Shown: piece after piece, positions 46,884 to 56,703 of the stretch
How positions within the stretch are numbered: the first letter of the stretch is position 1
Layout: each line of letters begins with the position of its first letter
DNA from: Sphingomonas endolithica
GTDB taxonomy: Bacteria; Pseudomonadota; Alphaproteobacteria; Sphingomonadales; Sphingomonadaceae
DNA: 64,000 nucleotides
Direction: 5' to 3'
Assembly: GCF_025231525.1 (NCBI RefSeq)
Contig: NZ_CP103057.1
Span: forward strand, 885,001-949,000
The notes under the pieces: model-generated
Databases searched by the model: none
Told to the model about the DNA's origin: nothing
The model's input: the letters and a program-made list of their open reading frames with translations, nothing else
Translations under genes and position numbers: made by a program

Positions 46884-47665
46884 CCGACATCCTCGATCGC
46901 ATCCTCGAAACCAAGCGCGCCGAAGTGACGGTGCGCAAGGCGACCACCCCGCTTGCCGAACTGGACGCGCGTATCGACGCGCAGACGCCGCCACGCGGCT
47001 TCCGCGCCGCGCTGGATGCCCGGGCGCAAAGCGGCCACGCGCTGATCGCCGAGATCAAGAAGGCCAGCCCCTCCAAGGGCCTGATCCGCGCGGACTTCGA
47101 TCCGCCGGCGCATGCCCGCGCCTATCAGGCAGGCGGCGCCGCCTGCCTGTCGGTGCTGACCGACGAGGCTTGGTTCCAGGGCGCGGATCACTATCTGACC
47201 GAGGCGCGCGACGCCTGCACGCTGCCGGTGCTGCGCAAGGAATTCATGATCGACCCCTGGCAGGCGCCGGAGGCGCGCGCGCTCGGCGCCGATGCCATCC
47301 TGCTGATCATGGCCGCGCTGGACGATGTCCTGCTCGCCGAGATCGAGGCCAGCGCGATCGAATGCGGCATGGACGTGCTGGTCGAGGTGCACGGACGCAA
47401 GGAATTGGATCGCGCGATGAAGCTCAAATCGCGCCTGATCGGGGTGAACAACCGCAACCTGCGCGATTTCACGGTCGATTTCGCGCGCACCTATGAACTG
47501 GTCGCCAAGGCGCCTGCCGGCTGCACCTTCGTGGCGGAAAGCGGCCTCACCACCCGCGCCGATCTCGACGCGATGGCGGAACACGGTGTGAAGTGCTTCC
47601 TGATCGGCGAGGCGCTGATGCGACAGGACGATGTCGAGGCAGCGACGCGGGTGCTGGTGGGATGA
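46880..47665 (+). CDS. trpC: Indole-3-glycerol phosphate synthase
   Basis: 261 residues, (beta/alpha)8 barrel. Catalytic Lys in [14 protein letters not shown], Lys in [12 protein letters not shown], Glu and Asn in [11 protein letters not shown] and Glu/Ser in FVAESGL. It converts CdRP to indole glycerol phosphate. It overlaps trpD by 4 bases (ATGA). The remaining trp genes (trpF, trpB, trpA) are not in this window. Confidence 0.97.
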   Translation: MTDILDRILETKRAEVTVRKATTPLAELDARIDAQTPPRGFRAALDARAQSGHALIAEIKKASPSKGLIRADFDPPAHARAYQAGGAACLSVLTDEAWFQGADHYLTEARDACTLPVLRKEFMIDPWQAPEARALGADAILLIMAALDDVLLAEIEASAIECGMDVLVEVHGRKELDRAMKLKSRLIGVNNRNLRDFTVDFARTYELVAKAPAGCTFVAESGLTTRADLDAMAEHGVKCFLIGEALMRQDDVEAATRVLVG

Positions 47666-47673
47666 TTGCTTTC

Positions 47674-47783
47674 GCTACCACCCCGGCGAAGGCCGGGGTG
47701 GTAGCGATACGATTATTGGCGTGCGCAGCGCCCCGTTACATCAACCTTCCCGCCTGGGCCCCGGCCTCCGCCGGGGTGGTAGC
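47674..47783. repeat. Palindromic repeat pair between trpC and moaC
   Basis: The left unit is a perfect hairpin of 14-base arms, GCTACCACCCCGGC-GAAG-GCCGGGGTGGTAGC (47674-47705). The right unit (47753-47783) is CCTGGGCCCCGGCCTCCGCC then GGGGTGGTAGC. The right unit ends 12 bases before the moaC ATG, immediately in front of its ribosome binding site AGGAAGAAG. Confidence 0.88.
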
Positions 47784-47795
47784 AGGAAGAAGAGC

Positions 47796-48269
47796 ATGAC
47801 CAACCTCACCCATCTCGACTCGGCCGGCGCCGCCCACATGGTCGACGTCTCCGCCAAGGAGATAACTGCTCGCGAGGCGACCGCCGAGGGCCGCATCACC
47901 ATGTCCCCCGCCGCCGCCGAGGCGATCCGCACCGGCGCGGCCGCCAAGGGCGATGTGCTCGCCGTGGCGCGCATCGCCGGCATCATGGCGGCCAAGCGCA
48001 CCAGCGACCTGATCCCGCTCTGCCACCCGCTACCGCTCACCCGCGTGGGCATAGAACTCGTCACCGACGACACCGGCATAACCGCCACCGCCACCGCGCG
48101 CACCGACGGCAAGACCGGCGTGGAGATGGAAGCACTGACCGCCGTCTCGGTAACGCTGCTGACGATCTACGACATGGCCAAGGCGATCGACAAAGGCATG
48201 CAGATCGACGGCGTGCGATTGCTCACCAAGACCGGCGGCAAATCCGGCGATTGGTCCGCGCAGACCTGA
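47796..48269 (+). CDS. moaC: Cyclic pyranopterin monophosphate synthase
   Basis: 157 residues. Second step of molybdopterin synthesis, making cPMP. Family motifs [19 protein letters not shown] at the N-terminus, [15 protein letters not shown] (active site His) and [20 protein letters not shown] all occur. Start ATG 47796 is set by the AGGA ribosome binding site. It is followed by a repeat and a convergent TonB receptor gene, and then moeA. Confidence 0.96.
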   Translation: MTNLTHLDSAGAAHMVDVSAKEITAREATAEGRITMSPAAAEAIRTGAAAKGDVLAVARIAGIMAAKRTSDLIPLCHPLPLTRVGIELVTDDTGITATATARTDGKTGVEMEALTAVSVTLLTIYDMAKAIDKGMQIDGVRLLTKTGGKSGDWSAQT

Positions 48270-48281
48270 CCCCCCCGGCTC

Positions 48282-48366
48282 GTCATCCTGACGAAAGTCA
48301 GGATCCAGCGCCAAACAGACAGTCGCCCGAGAGGCTCCTGGATCCTGACTTCCGTCAGGATGACGG
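48282..48366. repeat. Palindromic repeat pair, CGTCATCCTGAC family, between convergent genes
   Basis: 28-base arms (48282-48309 and 48339-48366), reverse complements with one mismatch, beginning CGTCATCCTGACGAAAGTCA. It lies 12 bases after the moaC stop and 57 bases before the stop of the convergent receptor gene. A two-way terminator is likely. Confidence 0.9.
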
Positions 48367-48423
48367 TCGTGTGTGGAGAAAAGGCGGCACGCCCAACGCG
48401 CACCGCCCCCCGAGCCCCTCAGA

Positions 48424-50745
48424 TCAGAACTTGCCGCTCAGCGACACGCCGATCACGCGCGGCTCGTTGAACACGGCCGCGTTGAAGTTCTCGATCACGC
48501 CCTTCAGGTTCTTCTCGTTGGTGATGTTGCGCGCGAACGCCGCGATCTCGTAGTTCCGGTCCGGCGTCGTATAGCCGACCTTCAACCCGCCCTCGATATT
48601 GCCGTCGGCATGGAATTCTGCCGTCTTGTAGAGCACCAGGTTGGTATAGCCCTGCGCGTTCCAGTCGGTCGAGACGAACAGATTGCCATCGTTCGACAGC
48701 GGAATGTCGTAGCGCACAGCGGCGTCCAGCTGCCACTTCGGGGCGTTGGGCAGCGGGTTGCCGTCGATCTGCGCGAAGGTGGTTGCCACGGCCGGGTTGC
48801 CGAGATTTCGGACGATCGTCGGATCCTGCACGGTGCAGGTCACGAACGCGCCGATCGCGCAGACCTGCGCATAGACGTTCTTGTCCTTGATCTCGGTGTG
48901 CAGCGCGCTGCCGCCCAGCGAGATGCTGATGTTGCGGATCGGGCGCCATTCCAGCTCGGCCTCGATGCCGTAAGCGTCGGCATGATCGGCGTTGAACAGC
49001 ACGCCGTTGCCATTGGCATCGTTGCCGTTCAGCTGGATGTCCTTCACACGGTAGGTGAAGCCCGTCACGTTGAAGCGCATGTTGCTGAACGGGCGTGTCT
49101 TGAGCCCTGCCTCGTACGACATGATCGTTTCCGAATCTGCCGTGGTGAAGGCAGCACCGAACACCGCCGAGCGGCCCTGGATGGTCGGCCCGCGGAAGCC
49201 GCGCGCGACACGACCGTACAGGCTGATCGCGTCATTAGCTTCGTACAGCGCAGAGACGTCGAAGCTCGGCTCCTTGCCCGTCAGGCGAACGTCGCGCGGC
49301 GCGGTACCCGGGAAGTTCACCGTGCCATCCACGCGGTATGCCGGCGTGGTCAGAGTGGTGCGCTTCTTGTCCTTGGTATAACGCCCACCGGCGGTCAGCG
49401 TCAGCTTGTCGAAGCGATAGCTGATCTGGCCGAACGCCGCCCAGGACGTGTTGATGTCGTGCAGCTGCACGAAGTTGCGGCTGTTATACGCGCCATTGGT
49501 CGGCAGCAGCAACGATGCGCGCTGGCGGAATTCGGTGTCGTCACGCTGGTCGAAATAGAATCCGCCGATCTGCCACTTGAAGTCGGTGTCGCCGTTGCTC
49601 GCCAGGCGCAGTTCCTGCGTCCACTGGTCGAGATCGCGGATGCGGCCCTGGCTCTGGCCGGGGAAGCCGGTCGGGAACAGCACGGTCGTGCCGCCATCGG
49701 TATCGCCGCGGCTATAGCCCTTGGTCGTCTCGTAGGCAGTGATCGAGGTCAACGTCGCCGCGCCGAAGTCCCATGCCGCGTTCACCGACGCGCCATAGGT
49801 CTTGTACGCCTGCGGGTTGCCGACCGCTTCGTCGAGCGCAACGCTGTCGCGCGGCTCACGCTGGATGTTGTTCGATCCGCGCACCAGCGCACCGCGATGG
49901 AAGATCGTCGAGGTACCCTTGTAGTCACGGGCATGGCCGGAAACGTTGATGCTCAATGCATCCGTCGGCGTGAACAGCAATTGCAGCCGCACGTCCTTCT
50001 CATCGAACCCGCCCAGCGCATCCCTGCCGCCGCGCGTGCCGTCGGGCCCCGTGCCGGCGAACGTGTTGTCGACCCAATCGTCGCGATGCTGGTAGAGACC
50101 CGACAGGCGGAACGCGATCTTGTCGGCCACGATCGGCCCGCCGATGCCGGCATCGGCCGTGATCGTGTTGAAGCTGCCATAAGAAGCCGTCCCACGGCCC
50201 TGGAACGTCTGGCTCGGGCGGATCGTATCGAACTTGATGATGCCCGCCGTCGTGTTGCGGCCGAACAGCGAGCCCTGCGGCCCGCGCAGCACTTCCACCT
50301 GGTTGACGTCGAACACCGGGTTAGATTTCAGCACGACATGCTCGAGCACGACATCGTCCTGGATGATCGACACCGGCTGCGACGCACCGAGATAGAAATC
50401 GATGTTGCCGAGGCCACGGATGTAGAAGCGCGGGAAGATGCGCCCGGTGGTGCTTTCGGCATACAGGCCGGGCACGCGCCCGGCGAGGCTCAGGATATCC
50501 TCGCCACCGCTCTGGAAATCGCGCAGCGAATCGCCGCCGACCACGGCGACCGACACCGGCACCTTCTGCAGGTTCTCGGAGCGGCGCTCCGCCGTCACCA
50601 CCACTTCGCCTAGATCGCTGTCCGAACCGCTATCGGCGACCGCCACCTCCGTCGCGTTCTGCGCCGAAGCGGCAGTCGCGCCCAGCATCGCGCCGAATGC
50701 GGCCCCGACGAGCAGGGTGGATTTGATGACGGTCTTGTTCAACAT
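48424..50745 (-). CDS. TonB-dependent outer-membrane receptor
   Basis: 773 residues with signal peptide (cut after AASAQ), TonB box GEVVVTAERR (about residue 46), a plug domain (VSVAVVGGDSLRDFQ, then FPRFYIRGLGNIDF) and a 22-strand barrel ending in the outer-membrane-sorting VIGVSLSGKF. Sphingomonads have many of these; the substrate (siderophore, glycan, aromatic, other) is not shown by sequence. It stands between moaC and moeA, on the opposite strand, breaking an otherwise molybdenum-cofactor gene order. No iron- or cobalamin-type regulatory element is recognised upstream. Confidence 0.94.
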   Translation of the reverse strand: MLNKTVIKSTLLVGAAFGAMLGATAASAQNATEVAVADSGSDSDLGEVVVTAERRSENLQKVPVSVAVVGGDSLRDFQSGGEDILSLAGRVPGLYAESTTGRIFPRFYIRGLGNIDFYLGASQPVSIIQDDVVLEHVVLKSNPVFDVNQVEVLRGPQGSLFGRNTTAGIIKFDTIRPSQTFQGRGTASYGSFNTITADAGIGGPIVADKIAFRLSGLYQHRDDWVDNTFAGTGPDGTRGGRDALGGFDEKDVRLQLLFTPTDALSINVSGHARDYKGTSTIFHRGALVRGSNNIQREPRDSVALDEAVGNPQAYKTYGASVNAAWDFGAATLTSITAYETTKGYSRGDTDGGTTVLFPTGFPGQSQGRIRDLDQWTQELRLASNGDTDFKWQIGGFYFDQRDDTEFRQRASLLLPTNGAYNSRNFVQLHDINTSWAAFGQISYRFDKLTLTAGGRYTKDKKRTTLTTPAYRVDGTVNFPGTAPRDVRLTGKEPSFDVSALYEANDAISLYGRVARGFRGPTIQGRSAVFGAAFTTADSETIMSYEAGLKTRPFSNMRFNVTGFTYRVKDIQLNGNDANGNGVLFNADHADAYGIEAELEWRPIRNISISLGGSALHTEIKDKNVYAQVCAIGAFVTCTVQDPTIVRNLGNPAVATTFAQIDGNPLPNAPKWQLDAAVRYDIPLSNDGNLFVSTDWNAQGYTNLVLYKTAEFHADGNIEGGLKVGYTTPDRNYEIAAFARNITNEKNLKGVIENFNAAVFNEPRVIGVSLSGKF

Positions 50746-50964
50746 GAGTGTCCCTTTGGTAAGTCGATTGATCAGTGCGCACGACGGTGCTCGTCACCGT
50801 TGACGGTGCCGGCTGTCTATCTCTGACGATCTATGTCCCGCGCTGGCGTCGCCCTAGGAGCCGATTAAGACCGAACCGTGACAACGCTGGACAGCCGTGG
50901 ATGATGGCCGGCGGGTGTGTGATCTTGGCAACGGTGCCGCATAGCGAGGGCAATTCCCTACTTG

Positions 50965-51074
50965 GTTCCCCGGCGAAGGCCGGCGCCCCGTAGCGCCGCA
51001 GATGAAACGGGAATCAACGTGAGCAAACGACCGTTCTAAGCCTGGCCCCCGGCCGCCGCCCGGGGACAGTAGCC
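50965..51074. repeat. Palindromic repeat pair in the TonB receptor / moeA divergent gap
   Basis: The left unit is GGTTCCCCGGCGAAGGCCGG then CGCCCC (50965 on); the right unit has CCTGGCCCCCGGCCGCCGCC then CGGGGACAGTAGC, ending about 51074. A degenerate member of the GTTCCCCGGC family. The rest of the 374-base gap (50746-51119) contains no gene I can support. Confidence 0.75.
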
Positions 51075-51119
51075 AAAAGCGCTCGACCTTCACCCACTTC
51101 CCACGATACGCCGGCCGCC

Positions 51120-52301
51120 ATGACCCTGCTCCCCGTCACCGAAGCCCAGCAGCGCCTGTTCGCGCTCGCACCCCGCGCCCCTGCCGAGACCGTGCCACTC
51201 GCCCAAGCCGTCGGCCGCTGGGCCGCCGCCGACGTGCTGGCCGATCGCACGCAGCCGGTGACCGATCTGTCGGCGATGGACGGCTACGCGATCCGCTACG
51301 CCGACCGCGCCGGCCCGTTTACTTTGGTCGGCGAAAGCGCCGCTGGCCGCCCCTTCACCGGCCCGATAACGGCCGGCGAAACGGTACGCATCTTCACCGG
51401 CGCCGCCATGCCCGATGGCGCGGACAGCGTCCTCGTCCAAGAAGAAGCGTCGCGTGAGGGCGACACGATCCTCCTCGCCGGCGAAGGCCCCCGCCGACAG
51501 GGCGGCAACGTTCGCCGACGCGGGCTTGATTTCACCACCGGTGACCGGCTGATCGCTGAGGGCCAGCGCCTCACCCCCGCGCGGCTCGCCGTCGCCGCGA
51601 TCGGCGGGCATGGGGCGATTGCTGTCGGTCGGCGGCTCAGGGTGGCGGTCGTGGCGACGGGCGACGAACTCGTTCCCGCCGGCACCCTCCTCGCCCCCGG
51701 TCAGCTGCCGGAATCCAACGGGCTGATGCTGGCGGCCATGCTCGCGCCCTGGCCGGTCGACGTGATCGACCTCGGCATCCTGCCCGATGACCTTGCGGTC
51801 ATGACGGCGGCCTTTGCGGCGGTCGATGCCGACATCCTCGTCACCACCGGCGGCGCCTCGGTCGGCGATCACGATCTGGTGCGCCCGGCGCTGGAGGGTG
51901 CCGGGGGCAGCATCGATTTCTGGCGCATTGCGCTGCGCCCCGGCAAGCCGATGATGGCCGGGCGTCTCGGTAACACGGTGGTGCTCGGGCTCCCCGGCAA
52001 TCCCGTGTCCGCCTTCGTCACCGCAACCCTGTTCCTGCTGCCGCTGATCGCGGCAATGTCCGGCGCGGCCGATCCGATGCCGCCGCCAATGCCTGCGCGC
52101 CTTGGCGAAGACATACCGGCGAACGATCATCGCACCGATTACCTGCGTGCGCAGTTACGCGACGGCTGCGTGTTCGTCTCGACGATCCAGGACAGCTCGA
52201 TGCTGCTGACACTGGCGCGAGCGGACTGCCTGCTGATCCGTGCCGCGGGCGCGCCGGCGGCAAAGGCGGGCGACTCAGCGGAAATCCTCAACCTTGCTTG
52301 A
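51120..52301 (+). CDS. moeA: Molybdopterin molybdenumtransferase
   Basis: 393 residues. Inserts molybdate into adenylated molybdopterin. Family motifs: TDLSAMDGYAIR near the start, FTGAAMPDGADSVL, VATGDELVPAG, TTGGASVGDHDLV and VVLGLPGNPVSAFV; C-terminal domain IV is short. No Shine-Dalgarno is visible, yet the N-terminus fits. It is followed 55 bases later by lexA, whose promoter lies in that gap. Confidence 0.95.
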   Translation: MTLLPVTEAQQRLFALAPRAPAETVPLAQAVGRWAAADVLADRTQPVTDLSAMDGYAIRYADRAGPFTLVGESAAGRPFTGPITAGETVRIFTGAAMPDGADSVLVQEEASREGDTILLAGEGPRRQGGNVRRRGLDFTTGDRLIAEGQRLTPARLAVAAIGGHGAIAVGRRLRVAVVATGDELVPAGTLLAPGQLPESNGLMLAAMLAPWPVDVIDLGILPDDLAVMTAAFAAVDADILVTTGGASVGDHDLVRPALEGAGGSIDFWRIALRPGKPMMAGRLGNTVVLGLPGNPVSAFVTATLFLLPLIAAMSGAADPMPPPMPARLGEDIPANDHRTDYLRAQLRDGCVFVSTIQDSSMLLTLARADCLLIRAAGAPAAKAGDSAEILNLA

Positions 52302-52314
52302 CTTGGTGGTGAAC

Positions 52315-52340
52315 GTTCCATAAAGGTTCCTCGTCTGTTC
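52315..52340 (+). promoter_or_regulatory. Two overlapping SOS boxes (GTTC-N7-GTTC-N7-GTTC) upstream of lexA
   Basis: GTTC at 52315, 52326 and 52337, each 11 bases apart, giving two overlapping alphaproteobacterial LexA sites (GTTC-N7-GTTC) 17-42 bases before the lexA ATG. This fits LexA autorepression. A third-repeat arrangement would allow more than one LexA dimer to compete. Confidence 0.85.
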
Positions 52341-52356
52341 TGACGGAGGAACGCCA

Positions 52357-53043
52357 ATGCTAACGCGCAAGCAGCACGAGCTTATCTGCTTCATCCACGA
52401 TCGCCTGGAGGAAACCGGCGTGTCGCCCTCGTTCGAGGAAATGAAGGAGGCGCTCGACCTAAAGTCGAAGTCGGGCGTGCACCGCCTGATCAGCGCGCTC
52501 GAGGAACGCGGCTTCATCCGTCGCCTGCCCAATCGCGCCCGCGCGCTGGAAATCCTCAAGATGCCCGAGCGTGGCGAGGTCGTGAAGCTGGCCAAGAAGG
52601 CGCCGCGGGTCGAGGCGCCGCAACCTTCTCAACAGCCGCCGCGCCCCGCCCCGGCCAACGATGTGATCGAGATCCCGCTACACGGCCGGATCGCCGCCGG
52701 CGTGCCGATCGAGGCGTTCGAAAGCGATGCGATGCTCTCGGTGCCTGCCGCCTTGCTCGGCAGCGGCGATCATTATGCGCTCGAAGTCTCCGGCGACTCG
52801 ATGGTCGAGGCCGGCATTCTCGACGGCGATTACGCGCTGATCCGGCGTCAGGAAGTCGCGCGTGACGGCGAGATCGTCGTGGCACTGATCGAAGAGGCAG
52901 AGGCCACGCTCAAATATTTCCGCCGCGAAGGGGCGATGGTGCGGCTCGATCCCGCCAACCGCGCCTACGATCCACAGCGCTACGCCCCGCAGCAGGTGCG
53001 CGTACAGGGTAAGCTCGCCGGTCTGCTTCGCCGCTACGACTGA
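52357..53043 (+). CDS. lexA: LexA SOS repressor
   Basis: 228 residues. A winged-helix DNA-binding domain (about 1-70, [20 protein letters not shown]) and, after a Pro-rich hinge ([13 protein letters not shown]), a peptidase S24 domain with cleavage site AAG, catalytic Ser in [12 protein letters not shown] and Lys in EATLKYF. It represses the SOS regulon and self-cleaves with RecA-ssDNA. Two SOS boxes lie just upstream. Its last 134 bases overlap the convergent comEC gene. Confidence 0.97.
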   Translation: MLTRKQHELICFIHDRLEETGVSPSFEEMKEALDLKSKSGVHRLISALEERGFIRRLPNRARALEILKMPERGEVVKLAKKAPRVEAPQPSQQPPRPAPANDVIEIPLHGRIAAGVPIEAFESDAMLSVPAALLGSGDHYALEVSGDSMVEAGILDGDYALIRRQEVARDGEIVVALIEEAEATLKYFRREGAMVRLDPANRAYDPQRYAPQQVRVQGKLAGLLRRYD

Positions 53044-55207
53044 TCGCCGCCGGGCGCCGCCGCCAGGGATGGCGGTCGCCCGGCCGGTAAACCGTCTCGA
53101 CATGGCCGGTGGACAGCGTGATTGCGACGCCGCCGGTCTTGGCGAGCATGGACCGATCGAGCCGTAGCCAGCGCGGCGCGCAGCCTCGCGGCAAGCGCCG
53201 CTCGCTGACCACGATATCGGCCTCGCGGCACGCGGCGATCAACTCACCCGCCGGTACCAAATAGGCGCTGCGCGTCGCCAGGATCCGCCATGTCCGTCCG
53301 CCCGCGACGCGGTCGGTCAGGCACAAATCCCGGTTGCACCGCGCCTCGGGCTGTTCGGCCAGCAGCAGCGGCGTGCCGTCTACGCCGCCATTCTCCGCCA
53401 GCATGTCGGCGGTATAATCCCCCACCCGGTCGCGCAGCATGGCCAGCCTGCCCGCGGCGGTGCGCACCGCGACATGCCGCCCGTCGCCGGTCACCAGCAG
53501 GTCCGGCGCCGGTGTCAGCAAGGCCCAGCCAAGGCCGAGCAGCAACGGCGCGAGACCCAGCCGCCGCCAGCGCGTGCGCCACAGCGCCACCCACAACCCA
53601 CCCATGACCATCAGGCCGTAAGCACCCACTGGCATCGCCGGCAGCGCCGCCACCGATCCCGGCAGCGCGGCCGTGGTCCGCGCCAGCCACAACAGCGATC
53701 GCAGCGACGCATTAGTCAACCACCACGCTGGCGCGCCGAGCCCCGCAGTGTCCAGCAGCAGCGCAAGGGCCTCCAGCGGCATGATCACGAAGGTGGTCAG
53801 CGGAATGGCGACGATGTTGGCCAGCGCGCCGTACAGCCCAGCCTTGTGGAAATGGAACAAGGCGATCGGCATCAGGGCCAGCTCGACGGCCAGCCCGGTC
53901 AGCACCAGCGACCCGATCCCACGCCCGAACGCCTGCAGCCGCCCCTCGCCCCGCGGCGCGAACCACGCCGTCACGCGGGGATGCTCGTGCAGCGCGACGA
54001 TCGCGGTGATGGCGGCGAAGGACAGCTGGAAGCTTGGGCCCGCCACCGCCTCCGGCCAGAGCAGCATCACGACCAGGGCGCCGGCCGCGACCAGCCGCAA
54101 CGTCATCGCCTCGCGCCCCATCGCCAGGGCGACGAGCACCAGCAGCGCCGCGACGCACGATCGGATCGTCGGCACCTGGCTGCCGGTCAGCAAGGTATAG
54201 CCGATCGCCGCCCCGGCACCCGCCGCCGCGGCGATCAGCGGCAGCCGGAAACGCAACGCCAGCCATGGGCTGAGCGCCAGCAGCCGCAGCACGACGAGCA
54301 TCGTCGCCGCGACCACCGCGGTGATGTGCAGTCCGCTGACCGACAGCAGATGCGCCAGCCCCGAGCGCCGCATCGCCAGGGCATCTTCCTCGCTGATCGC
54401 CCCCTGGTCGCCGGTCGCGAGCGCACTCGCAATCCCTCCGGGACTGCCGTCGACGCGGCTTTCGATATGCTGCGACAATCGCGCCCGCAGGTCCGATCCC
54501 ACCGCTTCGCCCGGCGTGACCACCACGACCGGCGCGAAGCCACGCCCGGTCCCGCCGATCCGGTCGAACCAGGCGGTGCGCGCATAGTCGTACGCCCCCG
54601 GCACCGCGGGCTCGGGCGGCGGCATCAGCCGCGCCCGCAGCCCGATGATGCTGCCGCGGGTCAGTCCTGCAGGCACATCCTTCTCCGCGAGATTGACGCG
54701 GATGAAGCCCGGCAGCGTGGTGAGCCGCCCCTGCCGATCGGTCACGGGTTCCATGATCCTGGTCGGCGCCAGCCGCAACCGCACCAGATCGCGCGCGGCG
54801 AGCGGTTCCAAGCTCTCGACCCGCGCTTCGAACGCGACGATCATCGGCCGCGTCAGCACCACGCCCGCCACCCCCTCCGCGCGCCACCATATCAGCGCCA
54901 GCCCTGCCATGACGCAAAGCGCACCGACGAACACGATCCGTGCCGCTCGCCCCCCGTGCGCCACCGCCATCCCGCCCAGCGCCGCCGCACCGCACAGCGA
55001 CAGCACCATCATCCAGGTCCGCGGATCGGGCAGCAGGAACCAGGCGGCGATACCCGCGCCGAATGCCACCGGCAGCCACAGCACGATCTGGTCGCGCTCC
55101 GCCTCCAGCCAGCGCTCGATGCCCGCGTGCGCCTGCGAAAGCGCCGACCAAGCGGTTTGAAGCCGCCATGGTCGCGTGCTAGGGGCGTCGGCGGCAGAGC
55201 TGGCCAT
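52910..55207 (-). CDS. comEC: ComEC/Rec2-family DNA-uptake membrane protein
   Basis: About 765 residues from ATG 55207 (GAGGACT upstream). A DUF4131 N-terminal part, the central competence domain with many TM segments ([14 protein letters not shown] is the ComEC hallmark; later SFQLSFAAI) and a C-terminal soluble part that lacks the full metallo-beta-lactamase metal motif HxHxDH. ComEC moves transforming ssDNA across the inner membrane. The C-terminal tail (about 45 codons) reads through the 3' end of lexA on the opposite strand and is Arg/Pro-rich, so the stop may have been lost. Starts 27 bases from the divergent gltX. Confidence 0.9.
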   Translation of the reverse strand: MASSAADAPSTRPWRLQTAWSALSQAHAGIERWLEAERDQIVLWLPVAFGAGIAAWFLLPDPRTWMMVLSLCGAAALGGMAVAHGGRAARIVFVGALCVMAGLALIWWRAEGVAGVVLTRPMIVAFEARVESLEPLAARDLVRLRLAPTRIMEPVTDRQGRLTTLPGFIRVNLAEKDVPAGLTRGSIIGLRARLMPPPEPAVPGAYDYARTAWFDRIGGTGRGFAPVVVVTPGEAVGSDLRARLSQHIESRVDGSPGGIASALATGDQGAISEEDALAMRRSGLAHLLSVSGLHITAVVAATMLVVLRLLALSPWLALRFRLPLIAAAAGAGAAIGYTLLTGSQVPTIRSCVAALLVLVALAMGREAMTLRLVAAGALVVMLLWPEAVAGPSFQLSFAAITAIVALHEHPRVTAWFAPRGEGRLQAFGRGIGSLVLTGLAVELALMPIALFHFHKAGLYGALANIVAIPLTTFVIMPLEALALLLDTAGLGAPAWWLTNASLRSLLWLARTTAALPGSVAALPAMPVGAYGLMVMGGLWVALWRTRWRRLGLAPLLLGLGWALLTPAPDLLVTGDGRHVAVRTAAGRLAMLRDRVGDYTADMLAENGGVDGTPLLLAEQPEARCNRDLCLTDRVAGGRTWRILATRSAYLVPAGELIAACREADIVVSERRLPRGCAPRWLRLDRSMLAKTGGVAITLSTGHVETVYRPGDRHPWRRRPAAISRSGEADRRAYPVRAPAAGRSAVDRRRGWRDRAAPSPLRGGNI

Positions 55208-55234
55208 AGTCCTCAAGTCTGAAAGGATGCGCGG

Positions 55235-56680
55235 TTGAGCGCAATAGCCGAACCGGGAGCGATCGCTTCCGGCACCCCCCAGGCGACGAAAGTCGTCACG
55301 CGTTTCGCACCATCGCCGACAGGCTTCCTGCATATCGGCGGGGCGCGCACCGCCTTGTTCAACTGGCTGTTCGCGCGCCATCATGGCGGCGACTTCCTGC
55401 TGCGCATCGAGGATACCGATCGCGCGCGCTCGACCCAACCGGCGATCGACGCAATCCTCGATTCAATGACGTGGCTGGGCCTCGATTGGGACGGCGACAC
55501 CGTCTACCAATTCGCCCGTGCCGCGCGCCATGCCGAGGTCGCCAATGAGCTGCTCGCCAGCGGGCACGCCTATAAATGCTATGCGACCGCCGAAGAGCTG
55601 ACGGCGCTCCGCGAGAGCCAGAAGGCCGCCAAGCAGCCGATGCGCTATGACGGCCGCTGGCGCGACCGACCGGCGAGCGAAGCCCCCGAGGGCGCGCCTT
55701 ATGTCGTCCGCATCAAGGCCCCCAAGGATGGCGCGACCACGATCGAGGACCGGGTCCAGGGGCCGGTCACCGTGCAGAATGCCGAGCTCGACGATTTCGT
55801 CCTGCTGCGTTCGGACGGCACGCCGACCTACATGCTCGCGGTCGTCGTCGACGATCACGACATGGGCGTCACGCACGTCATCCGCGGCGACGATCATCTC
55901 AACAACGCCTTCCGCCAGCTGACCGTGATCCGCGGCATGGGCTGGCCCGAGCCGATCTATGCCCATATCCCGCTGATCCACGGCACCGATGGCGCGAAGC
56001 TCTCCAAGCGGCACGGCGCGATCGGGGTCGATTCCTACCGCGACGAGCTCGGCATCCTGCCCGAGGCGCTGGGCAATTACCTGCTCCGCCTGGGCTGGGG
56101 CCATGGCGACGACGAAGTGATCAGCCGCGAACAGGCGATCGAGTGGTTCGAACTTGCCGGCGTCGGCAAATCGCCGTCCCGCTTCGACCTGAAGAAGCTG
56201 GAGAACCTGAACGGCCACTATATCCGCAGCGCCGATGACGCACGCCTCGCAGGGCTGGTCGCCGAGCGACTCGAATTTGCGGTATCGCCCGAGCAGCTCG
56301 ACCTGCTGCGGCGCGCCATGCCGGCGCTGAAGCCGCGCGCCGCCAACCTGAACGAGCTTGCCGGCAACACTGCGTTTCTGTTCCGCACCCGTCCTCTCCT
56401 GCTGGACAACGACGCAGCAGCACTACTCACCGCGGAATCGCGGGCGCTGCTCGCATCGGCGCACAGCAAGCTTGACGCGCTTGGCCGCTGGGATACGGAG
56501 AGCCTCGAAGACGCGGTTCGGCAGACGGCCGAGGAATCGGGTACGAAGCTCGGCCAAATTGCCCAGCCTCTGCGCGCGGCCTTGACCGGCAAGAAGACCT
56601 CCCCCGGCATCTTCGAGGTACTCGAACTCCTCGGTCGCGAGGAAAGCCTCGGCCGGATCGCCGATCAGATGACCGCCTGA
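55235..56680 (+). CDS. gltX: Glutamyl-tRNA synthetase
   Basis: 481 residues. Class I synthetase charging tRNA-Glu. HIGH-type motif in [19 protein letters not shown] and KMSKS-type motif [12 protein letters not shown]. Normal length. It uses a TTG start at 55235 with AAGGA about 9 bases upstream, and is divergent from comEC. gltA follows after 23 bases. Sphingomonads often have two GltX paralogues, so this may charge Glu or mischarge tRNA-Gln for amidation. Confidence 0.96.
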   Translation: MSAIAEPGAIASGTPQATKVVTRFAPSPTGFLHIGGARTALFNWLFARHHGGDFLLRIEDTDRARSTQPAIDAILDSMTWLGLDWDGDTVYQFARAARHAEVANELLASGHAYKCYATAEELTALRESQKAAKQPMRYDGRWRDRPASEAPEGAPYVVRIKAPKDGATTIEDRVQGPVTVQNAELDDFVLLRSDGTPTYMLAVVVDDHDMGVTHVIRGDDHLNNAFRQLTVIRGMGWPEPIYAHIPLIHGTDGAKLSKRHGAIGVDSYRDELGILPEALGNYLLRLGWGHGDDEVISREQAIEWFELAGVGKSPSRFDLKKLENLNGHYIRSADDARLAGLVAERLEFAVSPEQLDLLRRAMPALKPRAANLNELAGNTAFLFRTRPLLLDNDAAALLTAESRALLASAHSKLDALGRWDTESLEDAVRQTAEESGTKLGQIAQPLRAALTGKKTSPGIFEVLELLGREESLGRIADQMTA

Positions 56681-56703
56681 CCAGGCGATAGATAGAAGGA
56701 CCT

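Noticed and set aside
48373..50613. 746-codon plus-strand frame opposite the TonB receptor
   Set aside because: Shadow; the minus strand has signal peptide, TonB box, plug and barrel end.
50746..51119. Cobalamin or iron riboswitch/box in front of the TonB receptor
   Set aside because: No recognisable B12-box, Fur box or conserved fold was seen in the gap.
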